A stretch of 64,000 nucleotides of DNA from Geosmithia putterillii (GCA_900188575.1 FYEU01000303.1:62001-126000), one strand, 5' to 3'; shown: positions 1 to 13,486, counted from the stretch's first letter. The notes: generated from the sequence alone by a model not told the origin. Program-made: numbers and translations.

Positions 1-3000
1 CGTAATTAACCTGTAATTAATGAATCAATGTCGCCATATCTCGCAGACAATGACGACAGATTTGGCCATGGCAATTGGAGATGCTGCCGTCAGCAGTCGT
101 CACCCGAGTATGGATAATATCATCAACACACATCACATACGCATACGGCATACATATTATTATACACATGCGTACGTGTACTTTGAGGACTCGTATGCGT
201 ATGACTGCCCGTCATCACTTCAATCCAGTTAAGCATTCCCCACGATCTCACATCCTTACAGCCTACGAGTGAGTACGAGTACGGGTACAGGAACAGTGCA
301 CCCCCGTGTTTCTGCCCGGACCATACGAGTACAGTTGGCAGGGCAGGTGGTCCCGCGCCTGCCGTTTGCATCCGTCGCACCTGCCATTGCAGCCTTGCAC
401 GAGCATTTGCAGCCTCGTAGCCTTGCACGAGCGCTCATCCCTCCAACCCTCTTACGGCTCGGAAAAGGTAGCCTCGTCATCTGTGTACAGTCGTAGCCTC
501 GTGGCAATCGTCTCGGGCATATTGTACGCCGCATTCTCACCCTCCCACCCGGGGACCTCATTTCACATGCATCCCACCACGGCCCGACCCAACAACACCA
601 TCTGCCGCCTTCAGACCAACACTACAAGTCTACGAGTACTCCAATGGGTTCCTGAGATGGGTTCATGATAGTGTGTGGCAGCACTTGGTAATATTAAAAC
701 CCCATCCTGCAATACTTGGTCGAACCCTCACTGCTATTATTACCTGCTTGGTAGTCCCGCGGGCGCACTATCACCTTGTACTCCGTATGATAATGGCCCC
801 GCCATCTCAAGGACCAAATGCAGAGGCCAAAATCTGGTTTTTTGCCCAAAAAAAGACATCCACCTCGCAATCTCCCGTTTAAAATGAGGGCCAGCAAAAA
901 CCACCAGAGTCCAATATAACTTTTCTGCACCACACCTGTTGTACTCGTACTTTCCACACCACTGTATTGTAGAGCTCATCTCCTTTTCTTCTTGCCCCTC
1001 CCCCTCATCGTCACCCCCCCTCGCCCCTCGGGCCCTCCCTTGAACCCTGCACGCACGAGTGGTAGTCTGCCATATCTTGTTCCTGCATATCGGGACATTT
1101 GCGAGTCGGGTATACACTACTACTGCACGGAGTAATACTCGTACTCCGTACTTTGTACGAGTAATTCCCCTCGCCCCCAACGCTCCGGACAGCCCCTCCC
1201 AAGCCGGACAATGGGCCGTAGGGCGGGCGGCGCCGAACGGTAGGATACTTACACGGAACTTTGTGTGTGTGTGTGTGAGCGCACGCGGTCTGTACGTTGA
1301 AGGACTTGTACTCTATACCGCGTACGTTGTAGGATGTGTCCACTGTCAGTAGGAGACAGCACAAGGTTCAGAGTTGTGCCTGTCCTGTCCTGTCCCGTCC
1401 TACATGTGGCGTTTTTTTCCCGTTTGGCGCCAGAAGCGTCTGTTTGTTCTAGGCTGCCGGTGAGAATGCAATCACAGCGGGTAGGCACGGGTGAAACCTT
1501 GTGCGCCAGGGCGGCTTGTGGCAAGATGAAAGCATAGTGTATAAGCCAGGATTTGATAGTGCATGTAGTAATGCCGCGCCGCCTTGGTCCTGAGCGGAGG
1601 GTTTGATGCGGTATTAGATAGTGATTCTAAGACGAGAGTCCTTCCGCGTATCATCGCGACGTATGCCGACGTCGTACTCCGTACTCGTCCGTGCAACTGG
1701 ACTCGACTGTTATCTTGCATGGCTAGGGTCTTGCCGCATCGGGTAGCAGCGTTTATACTCTTACCAACCGTACTAACTTTCTTCGTACTCGTACAGCCTC
1801 TACAGCGTTGGAGTTCAATACGAGTACTACCACTAGTTAGTCGTAGTACTACTAGGTCGTGGTAGTAGGTCCTACTCGTTATCGCATCACATCGGATCTG
1901 CCGCAACGGGAACACGAGTCAGCGTAGTCGGCCTGTCCTTTTTCGTCTGAACCGCATCGAGGCTGGTCGGATCTAGATGAAGAACTCTAGTTGCACGACT
2001 ACCGTATTCAAGGACTCCAGGACTTTGTGGTTTGTACTACCTGTACGAGCACTAACGTGAAAAAATCGATTCCCATCGCGTGGTCGGTCGTCGCCCAGAT
2101 CCACACCCACGAGTCGTGATGGAGTCGTCCATGCCATGAGTCCTAGCCGTGGCATCTGACAAGTGTTGCTCCTCTACTCCGTACTCTGTATGTCCTTGTA
2201 AGTACGGCCGCTGGTGCTAGTGTAGCGTGCAGAGTAATGCATCCGTACAGTACTCGGGTACCTCTACTTGTGCCGGCACATGCAGGTACCGCTCGCTCAC
2301 TGAGATGACTGCACGGATATCAGACTTCAATAGTAGTATCTGATATTGATGATGGGATTCATCAGTCGTCACATCGCTTTCCATTCTTGGCAGGTGTCAG
2401 AAGCCAAGCACAGTGTACGCGTAATGCTCGTTTCCCCTCTTCTGACTTCTCCCCTGGCATCAGAGACATGCTGACACTTGTCGCCACCCGTGCAAAACCC
2501 GCGCCGGATCTGAGTAAGAAGGACCAAGGGGGCAGTTCACTGCAGTCTTGCATGCAGACAAGGTGAAGTCGTCATGGCGTGTATCGAGCATGCCACCCTG
2601 TACCTACCTGCTCAACTGCTGTCCACCAATCCACGAGTACTAGCTGTCCTGTCAATGTGTCTGAGGTGTCCTATTCGTATGTGGGCTTCTGCCTTGTGCC
2701 TTCCTAGTGAGGCTCTGGCGTGTGCACGCAGATCATGGCCTACCCTGGTAGTCGGGAAGCCCGCGACCCGGCAGTGCCCACCGCCCACTTCGCCAACCAG
2801 CTAACGAGGACGCAGGAGGATCAGCCATCTCGTGGCTAGCACGGCCTCCTACTAGGCTCTACTGGTGCTCGTACGAGTAGCTAGCAGCAACGTGCTGATA
2901 CCCGTACCGTACAGGTGGACCAGTAGGGCCGAAGCCAAAGAGGTCGTCTTCGACTTGTTGGACTCAAGGCAATTACTTACTCCATACGACTACTCCGTAA

Positions 3001-6000
3001 GTACTCGTACGGAGGGATCCTTGGTGAGCCCCCCCGAGCCAATCTCAATCCTGCGGGCCCCGGACATGAAGGCTGAAAGGAAGCTGGTAGGCTAGGCTAG
3101 TTCCTGAAACGACAAGGGAAACCCGATCGTCGCTGCGACCCCACCGGAACAAACCAAACAATGCAAACACAGGCCACAGCCAGAGAGAAAGGCTGAAAAG
3201 GCAATGTTTCAATTTTTTTTACGCCTCGTCTGTTTTTGCCTGCCTGTTTTGCACGTTGGTCGGGTCGGGTGCTGAGTGGGCGAGAGAAGACATGGAAGAA
3301 GAAGCTCATCAGTGCGGGTCGCTGGAGGCAAGAGGTTTGTGCACGCGCTTGCCGTCATAGTGGACTCCCAGTCGCACTTCAACTCAACACTGTTGACTGT
3401 TGTTCCCAGTGCTGCTTGCATTTGCCCCGTACGGTATGCGGCATGCGGCATGCGGGCGGCATGTCGTGCAATGAATGGACTGGCAACTGGTCGGGTGTTT
3501 TACCTGCCTGGCAACCCTCCCTTTCCGTGCAATCAGGGCCCCTCCTCCTTTCAGGGGGGAGAGAGGATGATGATCATCCGGGTGTTGGTGCAGGCGGGTG
3601 GGCAACACGGGTAATGATGGACACACGGAGCAAGTGGTCCTCTCCTGGTAGCAGGCAGTGCACAGATAGGGGTATCTGATGTGGTTTGTACGAGTATGTA
3701 TGTATGCATGCAGGCAGAGCAAGCATGGCAAGCAGAAGGCCGGGCGGGATGGGATAGCCATTCAGCCATGGCACGTTTATTATCCGCAAGATAGTCGTAC
3801 CAAGTACGGAGTACGAATACAGAGATGCCAAGGACTCGGTATCTGGACGGATGCCAGATGTAATAGATCGTCTACTCGTACTTCGTACAGCCTAGGATAC
3901 AGCCTAGGGTACGGCCTAGGGATAATACTCGTACTCGTACGTATCCGGCACTCGTCAGTGCACAGGCACAAGCACAGGCACAGGGCTGTCCGTGTCTGTA
4001 CCCATCTGGCTGTCTGGCTGGCTGGAAGACAGACTATCCGCGCCAAGCTTTCTTGACAAGCGTTTGCGGCCATGCGGCAAGCCCATCATATCTGCACCAC
4101 GATGGCTTGGCGAGATGCTGTCTCGGTACTGTGACTTGGCGATGAGCCGGACACTGGAGTATGGGGACTGGCGACTGGAGTAGGAAGTATGCACTCTTGA
4201 TTTCAATTGCAGATACCATCGTCTCTTGTTGGTCGTCTCTTCTCGGTTGTTTGTCTGGTATGCAGTCATGGACCGACCCGACCGAGCGCGTCAATGCGAT
4301 ACTTGGAAGCATACCAAAGACATGATTGCTTGAGAGCAGGTTGGCAGGTAGTTTACCCGTAGTCGTACTCTGCCATCTGCCTGGACGCAACTCGTACTGT
4401 AAGGTAATAGTCTGTAGTCGTACCCGTAGATGGCCGACAGTTCGTCTCCACCGACACATGCAAGGTGCTGGTGCATGGACGCAAGACGCAAGACGGTCAG
4501 TGATGGAATGATGTGATGGGTGGCGGCATTGATGAATGTACGGTACGGTACGGTACGGTACGATACGAGTAGTATTACTAGGAGTAAGAGTACTACTTAC
4601 CAAGTACGGAGTACTCCGTACTACTTAGCTCTGGAGTGATGGATGGCTACGAGATTGACATTGATGCGTACGAGTAGTACTTACGGCTAGATGGCAAATG
4701 GATCCGCTCGACACATGGGACCGTCATGATTAATACTAGCACTGGCACATGTCATGTCTGTTGGGCGGGCTAAGAGGCAGCCAACACTGAATGGATACTC
4801 GTAGTCGGTAGCCGTAGACTTGTACCAATTGCAAGTCAGCCAGGCACATGTTTGTAGAGTCTAATAAGGCGTAGAGTGCTAGAATGCTGGCTGGGACAAT
4901 CAAAACCAAACATGGGCCGCAATGCCAATGCCAATGCGCACGAGCATGCTGTATGCGTATCCGTACTCGTAGGCCTAGCTTGTACGAGAGGTACATACGA
5001 ATGGCGGTACAGTACGAGTCGAGTCCTCCGAGTGGCGTCTTTGCGTCTGTAGGGAGAAAGCAGGAGTGCTATTATTATCCCAAAACATGGGCACGGGCAA
5101 GAGACTAGAGCGGCGCCGGCTCCGCCTCTTGTTCTGCAACACGACGTATAATTACGCATGGCATACGAGCAGCAGTCAAGCACTGTAAGTACTGTGCTCG
5201 TAAGTACGGGTTTGCCGTGGCCCATTGAGCCATTGAGCATTCATCAGTCTCGTACATGTAATTAATAGAGGCCTACTCCGTACTTGGTACTCCGTACTCA
5301 TATCGAGTCCTTGGATGCAAATGTCCGTTCCAGCGCGCGCTAAGCCTCAGCCTCGCCCACCCGCCCACTCTGTCCGTCAAACCGGCGCGGGATGGGGCCG
5401 AGGGCAGTGACGGTCGGCACGAGTAACAGGATGAGTACTTGTACGAGTATGGAGTACTCCGTAATACCAAGTACGAGTATTCGTAGCATGGAAGGCATGT
5501 TGCCAAAGCATGTCGCAATCAAGGCCTGCCTGCCTGGCGTTACGGGTAGAATGGCACTGTAATTACGGACCTTCTGTACTTGTGAGCATGTACCACAGAT
5601 CATTCTTATCGCCCATGGGCCATGGCCGATCGACCAACGTGGGGGCATTGATTCGCTACAAGCTTAGCGGTCTGGTCCACAGGCCAGAGGACAGAGGTCC
5701 ACAGGCGAGCAGCCCGCTGTCCTGTACCAACTGGCACCATTCAAGCACGTATACTCGTACTGTATGAGTACTCCGTACTACTAGTAGTATTGCTCTGTAC
5801 ATGTACCCGATCCTATCGTATGGACAAGGGCAGTCCAGTCAGCAGGAACTTGATTGATACCACTACGAGTAATACTCGGAAATAGAGAGGCCTGGAGGGC
5901 CAGTCCAGAATACGGGTAGCATCTCCCTTTGACTGCCCTTGGCTGCTGCCCTGAATAGCTGCCCTTTTGCCTAGACATTCAATGCCCTTGAAGCAACTCC

Positions 6001-6754
6001 CTCGCCACTGCAAAAACAATCATCAACTTTTCAAGTACTACGGATACTCGTAGGTATTCAATGTACGAGTACTCCGTACTTACTGACGAGTATTAGTCCT
6101 CCAATTCAATGCCTTGCTTGTCCTCATCCCCTGGCAATATCCTCCCGTCGATGCACGCCCCCCAGTCCCGTCATGTCCCCCCCTGCTCCTGCTCCCACTC
6201 CCCCAATCCAGTTGCATCCACCCATCATGGATCCCCCCCCTGAAGGTCGTGCACTTGAGCAGCAGCAGGTCAAGTCCAGTCCTTACAGAGTACGGAGTAG
6301 AGTACGAGTATTACAGGCCCGTCGTTGCTGCTGCTCGGTGGGCTCTCGACTCCACCCACTACGTGAGAGTGTCCACTTCTGACCCGTCCACTCGACAGGC
6401 AGGCAGGGTTCATTGTACTTACATCTGCAAGCTGTTGAATTACGGACCAAGTACTCGTACCCGCCGTGGTACTGTGCTTGTACGAGTAATAGCCGTGGTA
6501 GTGGCAACAGTCGACCGCACGCGGTTACTCGGCCTGTACATGACACGAGGGCGTCATTCTGCCTGAGACTACTGGATTCCAGTGCACAGCCTAGGTAGAG
6601 AGAAGGTACCCCGTACCGTCAGTAAGTAGTACTCACTACCAGTAGGGACTCTACTGTTGACCAGTGTGTCCTTGAATCGTAATCCTCTGCTGCTGCTCAT
6701 CAATTGTATGCATTGTACTCCGTACTCCGTACGCAGTCCCCGTGGCAGTACATG
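1..6754. other. Intergenic region, no supportable gene
   Basis: No open frame here shows fungal codon bias, a splice-consistent structure or a family I recognise. The stretch holds many copies of the short motifs TACTCCGTA / TACGGAGTA and TACGAGTA / TACTCGTA (for example 1142-1150, 1675-1683, 2175-2183, 2991-2999, 5274-5296, 5455-5463, 6070-6078), an 18-bp palindrome at 4604-4621, a (GT)n run at 1261-1278, a GGTAC tandem at about 4538-4563 and three tandem copies of a 13-nt unit containing CCTAGG at about 3886-3922. Confidence 0.7.
4604..4621. repeat. 18-bp perfect palindrome built from the TACTCCGTA motif
   Basis: GTACGGAGTACTCCGTAC equals its own reverse complement. It is two inverted copies of the motif that recurs throughout the intergenic DNA of this window, sharing a central GTAC. 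A function is not visible. Confidence 0.85.
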
Positions 6755-7506
6755 GACAGAGTGCTGCCCCTGGAAATTGGACTATTCGCACAGCTACTCG
6801 CCCCCCGTACGATACGCTCCCTTTAATTGCCTCGAGTCGCCTCGCCCCCAGCCCATTCCACGCCCCTTTCCCGATTCTCCTTGCCAGCATTCTCCTTCGT
6901 ACCTTCCCCCCCTGCCCTCTTCTTCCTTCCTCCCCCCAGACTGTCTTGTGTGTCTTTCTCTACAACTGCAAACAGCTTCTCTCTTCTCTTCTTTTTTCTT
7001 CCAACACACCATCATCAGTGACTTTGTCTGATTCAAATTCCTGTTTGTGTGGGTGTGACGAAAACAAGAAAAGCTTCTTTTTTCTTCCTGGTTCCTTTTT
7101 TTTCCCACTACTTCATTTCAGCCTACTACTTGCTGCTCCCAATTTTGGCTTCCTGCCCCTCGGGTCCCCGCCAGATTGCGTATTCCCACTTCTTACGGAG
7201 CACTACTATTACTACGCCAGTACTTACCTACCGCGCGCCCCTCCTTTTTTTTCTTCCCTCTCTCTACTATTATCCGACCCCTTGAAACTTTGCTGCAGGC
7301 CTTTTTCTTCTTGGCTACGTCCGTCCGCTCGTTTTCGCGTCTTCCCTCCTCCGCTCAGCTCAGCTCAACCAAACAACCTACACCACCCGCCACCCGCGAC
7401 ATCGACAACTCGCGACTTCTTTTGACGACGCATCACCACACAGCGTCGCCTTCTCTTCTACTCTAACGACTCTATTCCCCTTCTTCTCCCCTCACACACA
7501 TTCAAA
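6755..7506 (+). promoter_or_regulatory. Pyrimidine-rich promoter/5' leader of the TPT-family transporter, free of ATG
   Basis: Between the ATG at 6752 and the start codon at 7507 I find no ATG on the + strand. The last 600 nt are strongly C/T-rich, as in leaders of highly expressed fungal genes. Splice signals inside the leader cannot be excluded. The exact transcription start is not visible. Confidence 0.6.
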
Positions 7507-9060
7507 ATGTCTGGCGAGGAAAAGAGCCGCGTCTCCGGTGAGGCGCCCCGTCAGGGTAACTCGCCTGTCCTGCCGACTGTGAACCCCCAGGTTCCCCAGG
7601 CCAAGCCCGGCTTCTCCATCCACCCCAGCCTCTACGTCGTGTGAGTAGTCTCCTCTCCCCCCCAGTGCATCGCCATCGCATTTGTCTGCAGATGCACGGC
7701 AACACTGCTGCCTCGATGGCGGCTGTGGTGCTTTTTTTATGCTGCTTTTCCAGGGGGAACTCGTTTGCTGACACCCTGGCCTCTGTAGTGTCTGGATTTG
7801 CTGCTCGTCTTCCGTCATTCTGTTCAACAAGTGGCTGCTCGACACCCTCAACTTCCGTATGTCCTCTTCTCCATACCGCTCGCTCTTCCGACGGAATACG
7901 CACTCGAAAGAAGAAAACGCGAGAAATTACGGTCGCACCCGCACGAACACGTTGCTAATGCATCACAGGCTACCCCGTCATCCTCACCACCTACCACCAG
8001 GCCTTCGCTACTGTCATGACCCAGCTCCTCGCCCACTTCACCACCCTGCTTGATGGCCGCAAGAAGGTCAAGATGACGGGCCGCGTCTACCTCCGCGCCG
8101 TTGTCCCCATTGGCATCTTCTTCTCCCTCTCTCTCATCTGCGGTAACCTCACCTACCTGTACCTGTCGGTCGCCTTCATCCAGATGCTCAAGGCCACCAC
8201 CCCCGTCGCCGTCCTCATCTCCTCGTGGGTCATTGGTGTCTCCAAGCCCAACCTCAGGCAGTTCCTCAACGTCTCCACCATTGTCGTCGGTGTCATCATT
8301 GCCTCCATGGGCGAGATTCACTTTGTCCTCATTGGTGTCCTGTACCAGATTGGTGGTGTCATCTTCGAGGCCCTCCGTCTTACCATGGTCCAGCGCCTGC
8401 TCAGCTCTGCTGACTTCAAGATGGACCCCCTCGTCTCCGTCTACTACTTCGCTCCCATTTGCGCTGTTATGAACGGTGTCGTTGCCCTCATCTGGGAGGT
8501 TCCCCGCTGCTCCATGGAGGAGGTCTACCACGTTGGCCTCTTCACCTTCTTCCTTAACGGTCTCTGCGCCTTCATGCTCAACGTCTCCGTTGTCCTTCTG
8601 GTAAGTCAAGCAAACTCTAAATATAGGACTCATTGAAACCCATACTAACCACCTTCATCTACAGATTGGCAAGACCTCTGCTGTCGTCCTGACCCTCTGC
8701 GGTGTCCTCAAGGATATCCTCCTGGTTGGCGCCTCCATGGCCATCTGGGGCACCCAGGTCACTGGCCTCCAGTTCTTCGGTTACTCCATCGCCCTCGGTG
8801 GCATGGTCTACTACAAGCTTGGATACGAGCAGCTCAAGGGCCACATTGGCGACCTTAACCGCAACTGGGCCGACTTCGGTGCCCGCAAGCCCGTCCTGCG
8901 CAAGCTCACCATCATCATCGGCTCTGCCTTTGTCCTCTTCACCCTCTTTGGTGGTCTTGCCCCGACGTACGCCCCCGGCTACGACCCCCGCAAGCTGGCC
9001 AACGAGGCTGGCAACCGCTTCGGCATGTCTGGTGCCGCTCCCGCCACGCCTCCCCAGTAA
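7507..9060 (+). CDS. Triose-phosphate/nucleotide-sugar transporter family (TPT/DUF250) membrane protein
   Basis: Four exons, 7507-7640, 7789-7856, 7969-8600 and 8665-9060, join in frame to 409 codons. Every intron starts GTGAGT, GTATGT or GTAAGT and ends AG. The protein is a polytopic carrier of the drug/metabolite transporter superfamily. After a Pro-rich cytosolic N-terminus of about 35 residues come about ten hydrophobic segments, with family-typical stretches FNKWLLDTLNFRYPVILTTY, FIQMLKATTPVAVL and KTSAVVLTLCGVLKD. The FNKW and KATTPV motifs mark the fungal triose-phosphate/UDP-sugar-like branch; the carried substrate cannot be read from sequence. It probably sits in the Golgi or another endomembrane. 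Codon use is strongly biased to C-ending codons, suggesting high expression. It stands alone, with intergenic DNA on both sides. Confidence 0.93.
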
Positions 9061-10932
9061 GCGCTGCAAGCAAGTATGGCACAGCTTCTACCAGTGTTAC
9101 CACTAGTGTAGTACTGTCGGCCTACCTGTACAGATCGGCCACTGGCTGCATCATACCCCCCGGGTATAAAGCCCAGTCTTGAACATGATGGTCATTGCTC
9201 ATTTCGGCGCTGGCCTCACGGGGGTTCATCTAATGACCAAGGTTTCTTTTTTTTTCTCTACTTCAATTCTTCCAAACCAAACCCTTGGGCTTCCTTGTCT
9301 ACTTCGTGTTACCCTTATTGTTTTCTAAAACCCACAACTTTTTTACTCTCGGCGTCTTTCAACAACAACAACTGGTGTCTGAGTACATATTTATTTTTCC
9401 TTCTCTTCTGTTTTTTCTTCCCCTTTTATCTTCTTTGTCATCGCAGTTTGGAGATGTTTTTACTCTGCTTGGTGGTTGGATTTCTGCTTGAAAGAGAATG
9501 TGGCCGGCCCAAGGAGGCATGGCATGGCAGGGTGGGGGGAATAGGGAGTTTACTGTCTTGTTGCGCGCGACCGTCTGTGTATTAGCTACGAGAAGGTGGA
9601 ATCTGTCGCGGACACACGGCCTGCATGTGGGTGCGCATGTGCATACGCATGTGGCATGGCATGTCGCATGTGGGCTGGTGGTTCAATATCTGTCGACTTG
9701 TATTCCAGAGAATTTTAGACGGCGTTGGAAAAGAATCCATCAATAGAAACGTAGAAATGAAAAGTTTGCACAAATATCGTCTGTCCATGGCCCGTGTCTG
9801 TCTGTCCGATTAATGTGTTGTATTGTCTGGACTTGTCATGACTACTTCGATCTCGTGGTCTCGTGGTCTCGTGGTCTCGTGCTCTGTACACTCTGTAAGG
9901 AGTACACATGTACATGCATTACACATAACGAATGCCATCCATGTCAAATCCTAGGTACAGACTGTACAGCCAAACAGCCTGCAACCACACCCAACTGTCC
10001 ACTATCCACTGCCACTGTCCAGTCCACTGTCACCATGTGCCCAGTGTCAACCCAAACCGCCGAAACCCGACACGCGTACACGTACACACCTCGAAACATA
10101 CGAGGGCCCATGCCATGAGGGCTAAATATATCTGCCAGTACAGTGTTTGCTCGGGAATCCGTAATATCAGAACTGTCGATACTTACTACGTACGGAGTAC
10201 TACTAGTAAGTAAGACCAACCGCATTATCCCCGGGCAATTCCGTAATACTTGCTATTCGTGCGTATTCGTGCGTATCCGTATGTATCGTGTTGTACGGTG
10301 CGTATGTACAGGTAGGTACAGGTAGGTAATTATTGAAATGTTCTTTGTCATGCCCGTCTCGTACAAATTGCTTACCATATAAAGTACGAGTGTCAAGTAC
10401 GAATAGGCGTACGTAACCGCCCCCCTCATGCCCACCGGACTGTCCGTATGTGCCGTACTGCTTTTACTTTGTCCATACTTACTTTGGACTTATTTGGTTG
10501 GTCATGTACGGAGTACCCTTGGCACATTGCCGTAGTCGTAACCATACACGCACATCCGGTGATAGGATAGGGCTTGTGCGCCGCACGGTAGGTATGTACG
10601 TAACCTCGTATGAGTGCAGGAGTCGCAGCACGTATTTGTAGACCAACGGGGTGTGTTTGTTCGACAGCACGTACCTTGGCATTCTTAGACCAACAAGACG
10701 GCGAACCGAAGAATACGGTAGTTGGGTACGTTACAGTGCAGTACTGATCTACTTGAAGCACTGGACTACTCGACGAGACGAAAAGACTGCGAGAAGACAT
10801 GGAGAAAGGAAAAAGTAGTATGTTTCGAAACATTCGTGAAACTGACTGAACGAGCGGATATAGATCAAGTGACTGTACACACACCACGGAGCATGCCGGA
10901 TGTCGAATGGCCTGAGCACAAGTACGGCACAA

Positions 10933-10977
10933 GAACGAGCACAGCGAGGACAGCCCCCCGGCAGGGCCCCCGGAGGG
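10933..10977 (+). repeat. Dispersed GC-rich element, copy A (diverged)
   Basis: Reads CGAGCACAGCGAGG followed after a few bases by a C-rich core (GGCAGGG...CGGAGG). It aligns along its whole length with the copies at 11459, 50081, 50169 and 58527 but is the least conserved of the five. Confidence 0.6.
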
Positions 10978-11458
10978 ATGATAGACGGTACCTTGTATAT
11001 GGTACTAGAGATGGGGCACTCTGTATATGTTTGTGAGAAGGTTGTTTGGTTGGTGTATTTATTATTTGGTCTTGGTCAAGTGCTTTGACACGGGCAATAC
11101 GGAGGAGTACCATGTATGTTTGGCATGTCTGACGAATGGCAGGTTGACTGTGACGGGACGTGCAGGGAGATCCTCAACATGCATGCAGACGATGGACTGG
11201 ATATCAGATGGATGGATGTTCTCGGAGAGGGAGGACATGCTCGTACGTTGTTCATGACTTTTGCATGTGTACTCGCATGTGCTTACAATAGTAGTACGTA
11301 GCGTTTGACCTGGCTATGTTGTGTACGTGTATAGATGTATGTTTATGATCGCGATGTCCGTTCCAGTGTCAGTGTATGAACCATGCGGTGTAGGAGCAGG
11401 AGGATACTGAAGCATCGTGGGGCTCGTAAGTACTGAGAAGAAGACGGCTAGGAGATAC

Positions 11459-11502
11459 GAACGAGCGAAGCGAGGAGAGCCCCCGGCAGGGCCGCCGGAG
11501 GC
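11459..11502 (+). repeat. Dispersed GC-rich element, copy B
   Basis: Contains CGAGCGAAGCGAGG and the core CCCCCGGCAGGGCCGCCGGA in the same order and spacing as copy D (50169-50218). Same orientation as copies A and D. Confidence 0.8.
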
Positions 11503-12534
11503 AGAATTAAAGGAGAGGTGGTGTGGTCTTAGTATGACTACCATGTACAAGTGGACGAGTGAAGTGAGGAGAGATCTTGGAAGGAGATGGCATTGGACGC
11601 TTACTCCTAGTTAACGGCAATATATTAGCCCTCGCAGAGAACGTAGGTGTGAGTATGCATGTAGAGCTGGACAAGGGCCATGGCCATTTGATCTTGTCAA
11701 GCGTGGGGTCGTGTCTGGCAATCTGGCAATCCAGGTAGGCACATTGTGAGAGCAAAGCGGCAGACGAGCCATGGTAGATGTACGGTGAACGTATGATCCT
11801 GACGGAGGATGGCACTGACGGTGAATTTAGAGTATCTTTGCAGAGGACGGGCCGTTCTACATGGCATTCTGGCATGGTATTCTGGGTCTCGCCTATACCT
11901 TGGAACAGGGTTTGTGTTGGCAATGTGACAGATGGAAGCATACATTGCTGAATGTTGCAGCCGCAATGGACGAGCAAAGTACGCAGACAGTACAGCCAGA
12001 GGATTCCAAGGACTCTGGGTGTGCCTATGGCACTGAGGGTATTCTGCATCACATTGGCTATCCATTCGGCATCGGTGAATGGAAGCATCTATTCATACCA
12101 TCAGTACCCTGGCAACCAGGCAAAGTAAAGTATGCCGATGGCACCCAAGGTGTCCGGCACATTTGGTCACGCGAGACGTTGCCTGGCATGGAAGAACTCT
12201 ATGAGACGTCTCCTCTGGCATGACACAACTTGCATACGAGCAAAGATTGCGTTGGCTGTAGACATTTGGACATGGCAGCATGGACACACACACACACACA
12301 CTTCACAACAGCCAGACACCAACCGGACACCGCGGGACGCAACAGGTGGCACAATTTCTTCATTCATTCAGAGCTGAGCTGCAGCTCGATATTGGGATTC
12401 CATAAAACCGGGCTTGGGAGGAAAGAGTTGTGGTCCACGAGTGCCAACCTTTGATGCCATTCTATAACATCCCGCAAAACTCCCGAACCAATGTGACGCG
12501 GAGGAAACGACTTTTTTATTGATGTATTTTGTAT

Positions 12535-13486
12535 TTAGAAGCCTGGGCAGGTAGGTTAGCGTTGCTCGGCCAGGTTGGGAGGAAAGCGAGAGAGGAAGCC
12601 AAGTGCACACAATAGTTGCGAGCGAGGCAGAGGATAGTGGGTAGTAGTGGGAAAGGCAGCGAGCGAGGTGAGAAAACTTACGGAGAGCAGTGAAGAACCA
12701 GCGGTTCTTTCCGCTGTTGTAGCGCTCCTCGAGAACCTTCTTGACGATCTTCTTGGCGTCCTCACGCTGGGACACCTCCTTGAAGGTGTCCGAGGAGACG
12801 GTGCCCTTGAGGCCCTCGAGCTCGAGGGTGTAGCGGGTGGGCATCAGGTGGTTGTAGTTGACAACCTTGATGAAGGGCTTGACCTTGGAGCGCTTCTCCT
12901 GGCGAGTCTTGGACATGCGGCGGGTGATCTTGGAGGGGTAGCGCTCGATGCCGGCAACGACGGCGTGGCCGAAGGGGTGGGGCTTGTTGCCGTTGTCGAT
13001 GGGCTGGATGATCACGACCTGGGTGAGAGGCGAGTTAGCATGATGACTCTCTTGTCTCAAATCTTCTTCCTCCAGATGATGCAGAGTCTGCTGCTGCTGC
13101 GCCTGCTGATGTTTTTCTTCTTCTTCTCGTCCTGTCCCTCTCGAGCATTGACTCTGTCCCAGCATGGAAGATCCTTTTTGGGCCAAGCGAAAATATCGAT
13201 GGAACGGTTCCCAATCTCTCCCCTAAGAGAAACTGTGCATTCAAGCCAAGCCCTCTTGTTTTCTTCGCAGCGTCTCCGTCGTGGGCTTTTGTCGTCGTTG
13301 TCCCCCATGTGTGTGTGTGCGTCTTCCAATTCGCCATGTCGATCGAGGAATATGGTCAAGCAGCAGCAGCATCGCAGCAGCAGCAGCATCGCGGGGGAGC
13401 GAAATTCAAGGAGAAAAACCAACCTTCTTGCCGGCATACCTGCCGCGGGTGATGATGGCAACACGGCCGACCTTGAGGAACTTCAT
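12535..13486 (-). CDS. RPL27: 60S ribosomal protein eL27
   Basis: Three exons on the minus strand, 13424-13486, 12682-13018 and 12535-12542, give 408 nt and 135 residues, the normal eL27 length. The N-terminus MKFLKVGRVAIITRGRYAGK is the KOW-type RNA-binding start of eL27. HPFGHAVVAGIERYP, KVKPFIKVVNYNHLMPTRYT and the final WFFTALRF are family hallmarks. It is a component of the large cytosolic ribosomal subunit. The last coding exon is only 8 nt: it completes the Arg codon and adds Phe and the stop, which is required for the conserved LRF ending. Intron 1 is long (405 nt), common in fungal ribosomal protein genes, and carries CAG-type triplet runs. The gene is divergent from the NCE101-like gene with a 502-nt shared upstream region. 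Confidence 0.97.

Larger units (their letters stand above)
9061..12534. other. Intergenic region with two copies of a GC-rich dispersed element
   Basis: No convincing gene. It contains two copies of the ~45-50-nt GC-rich element (10933-10977 and 11459-11502), a TCTCGTGG tandem (about 9851-9882), several TACGGAGTA motifs (10192-10203, 10508-10517), a direct repeat of GTACAGGTAG near 10307-10326 and a (CA)n run at about 12283-12302. A 120-codon frame from the ATG at 11861 has no family resemblance and no codon bias. Confidence 0.65.

Noticed and set aside
1..6754. Possible decayed transposon in the gene-free left arm
   Set aside because: No reverse transcriptase, transposase or long terminal repeat is recognisable on either strand, and there is no AT-rich RIP-like composition.
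11861..12223. 120-codon ATG-started frame in intergenic DNA
   Set aside because: Unusual Trp-rich composition, no splice context, codon bias or recognised family; expected by chance in 3.5 kb.
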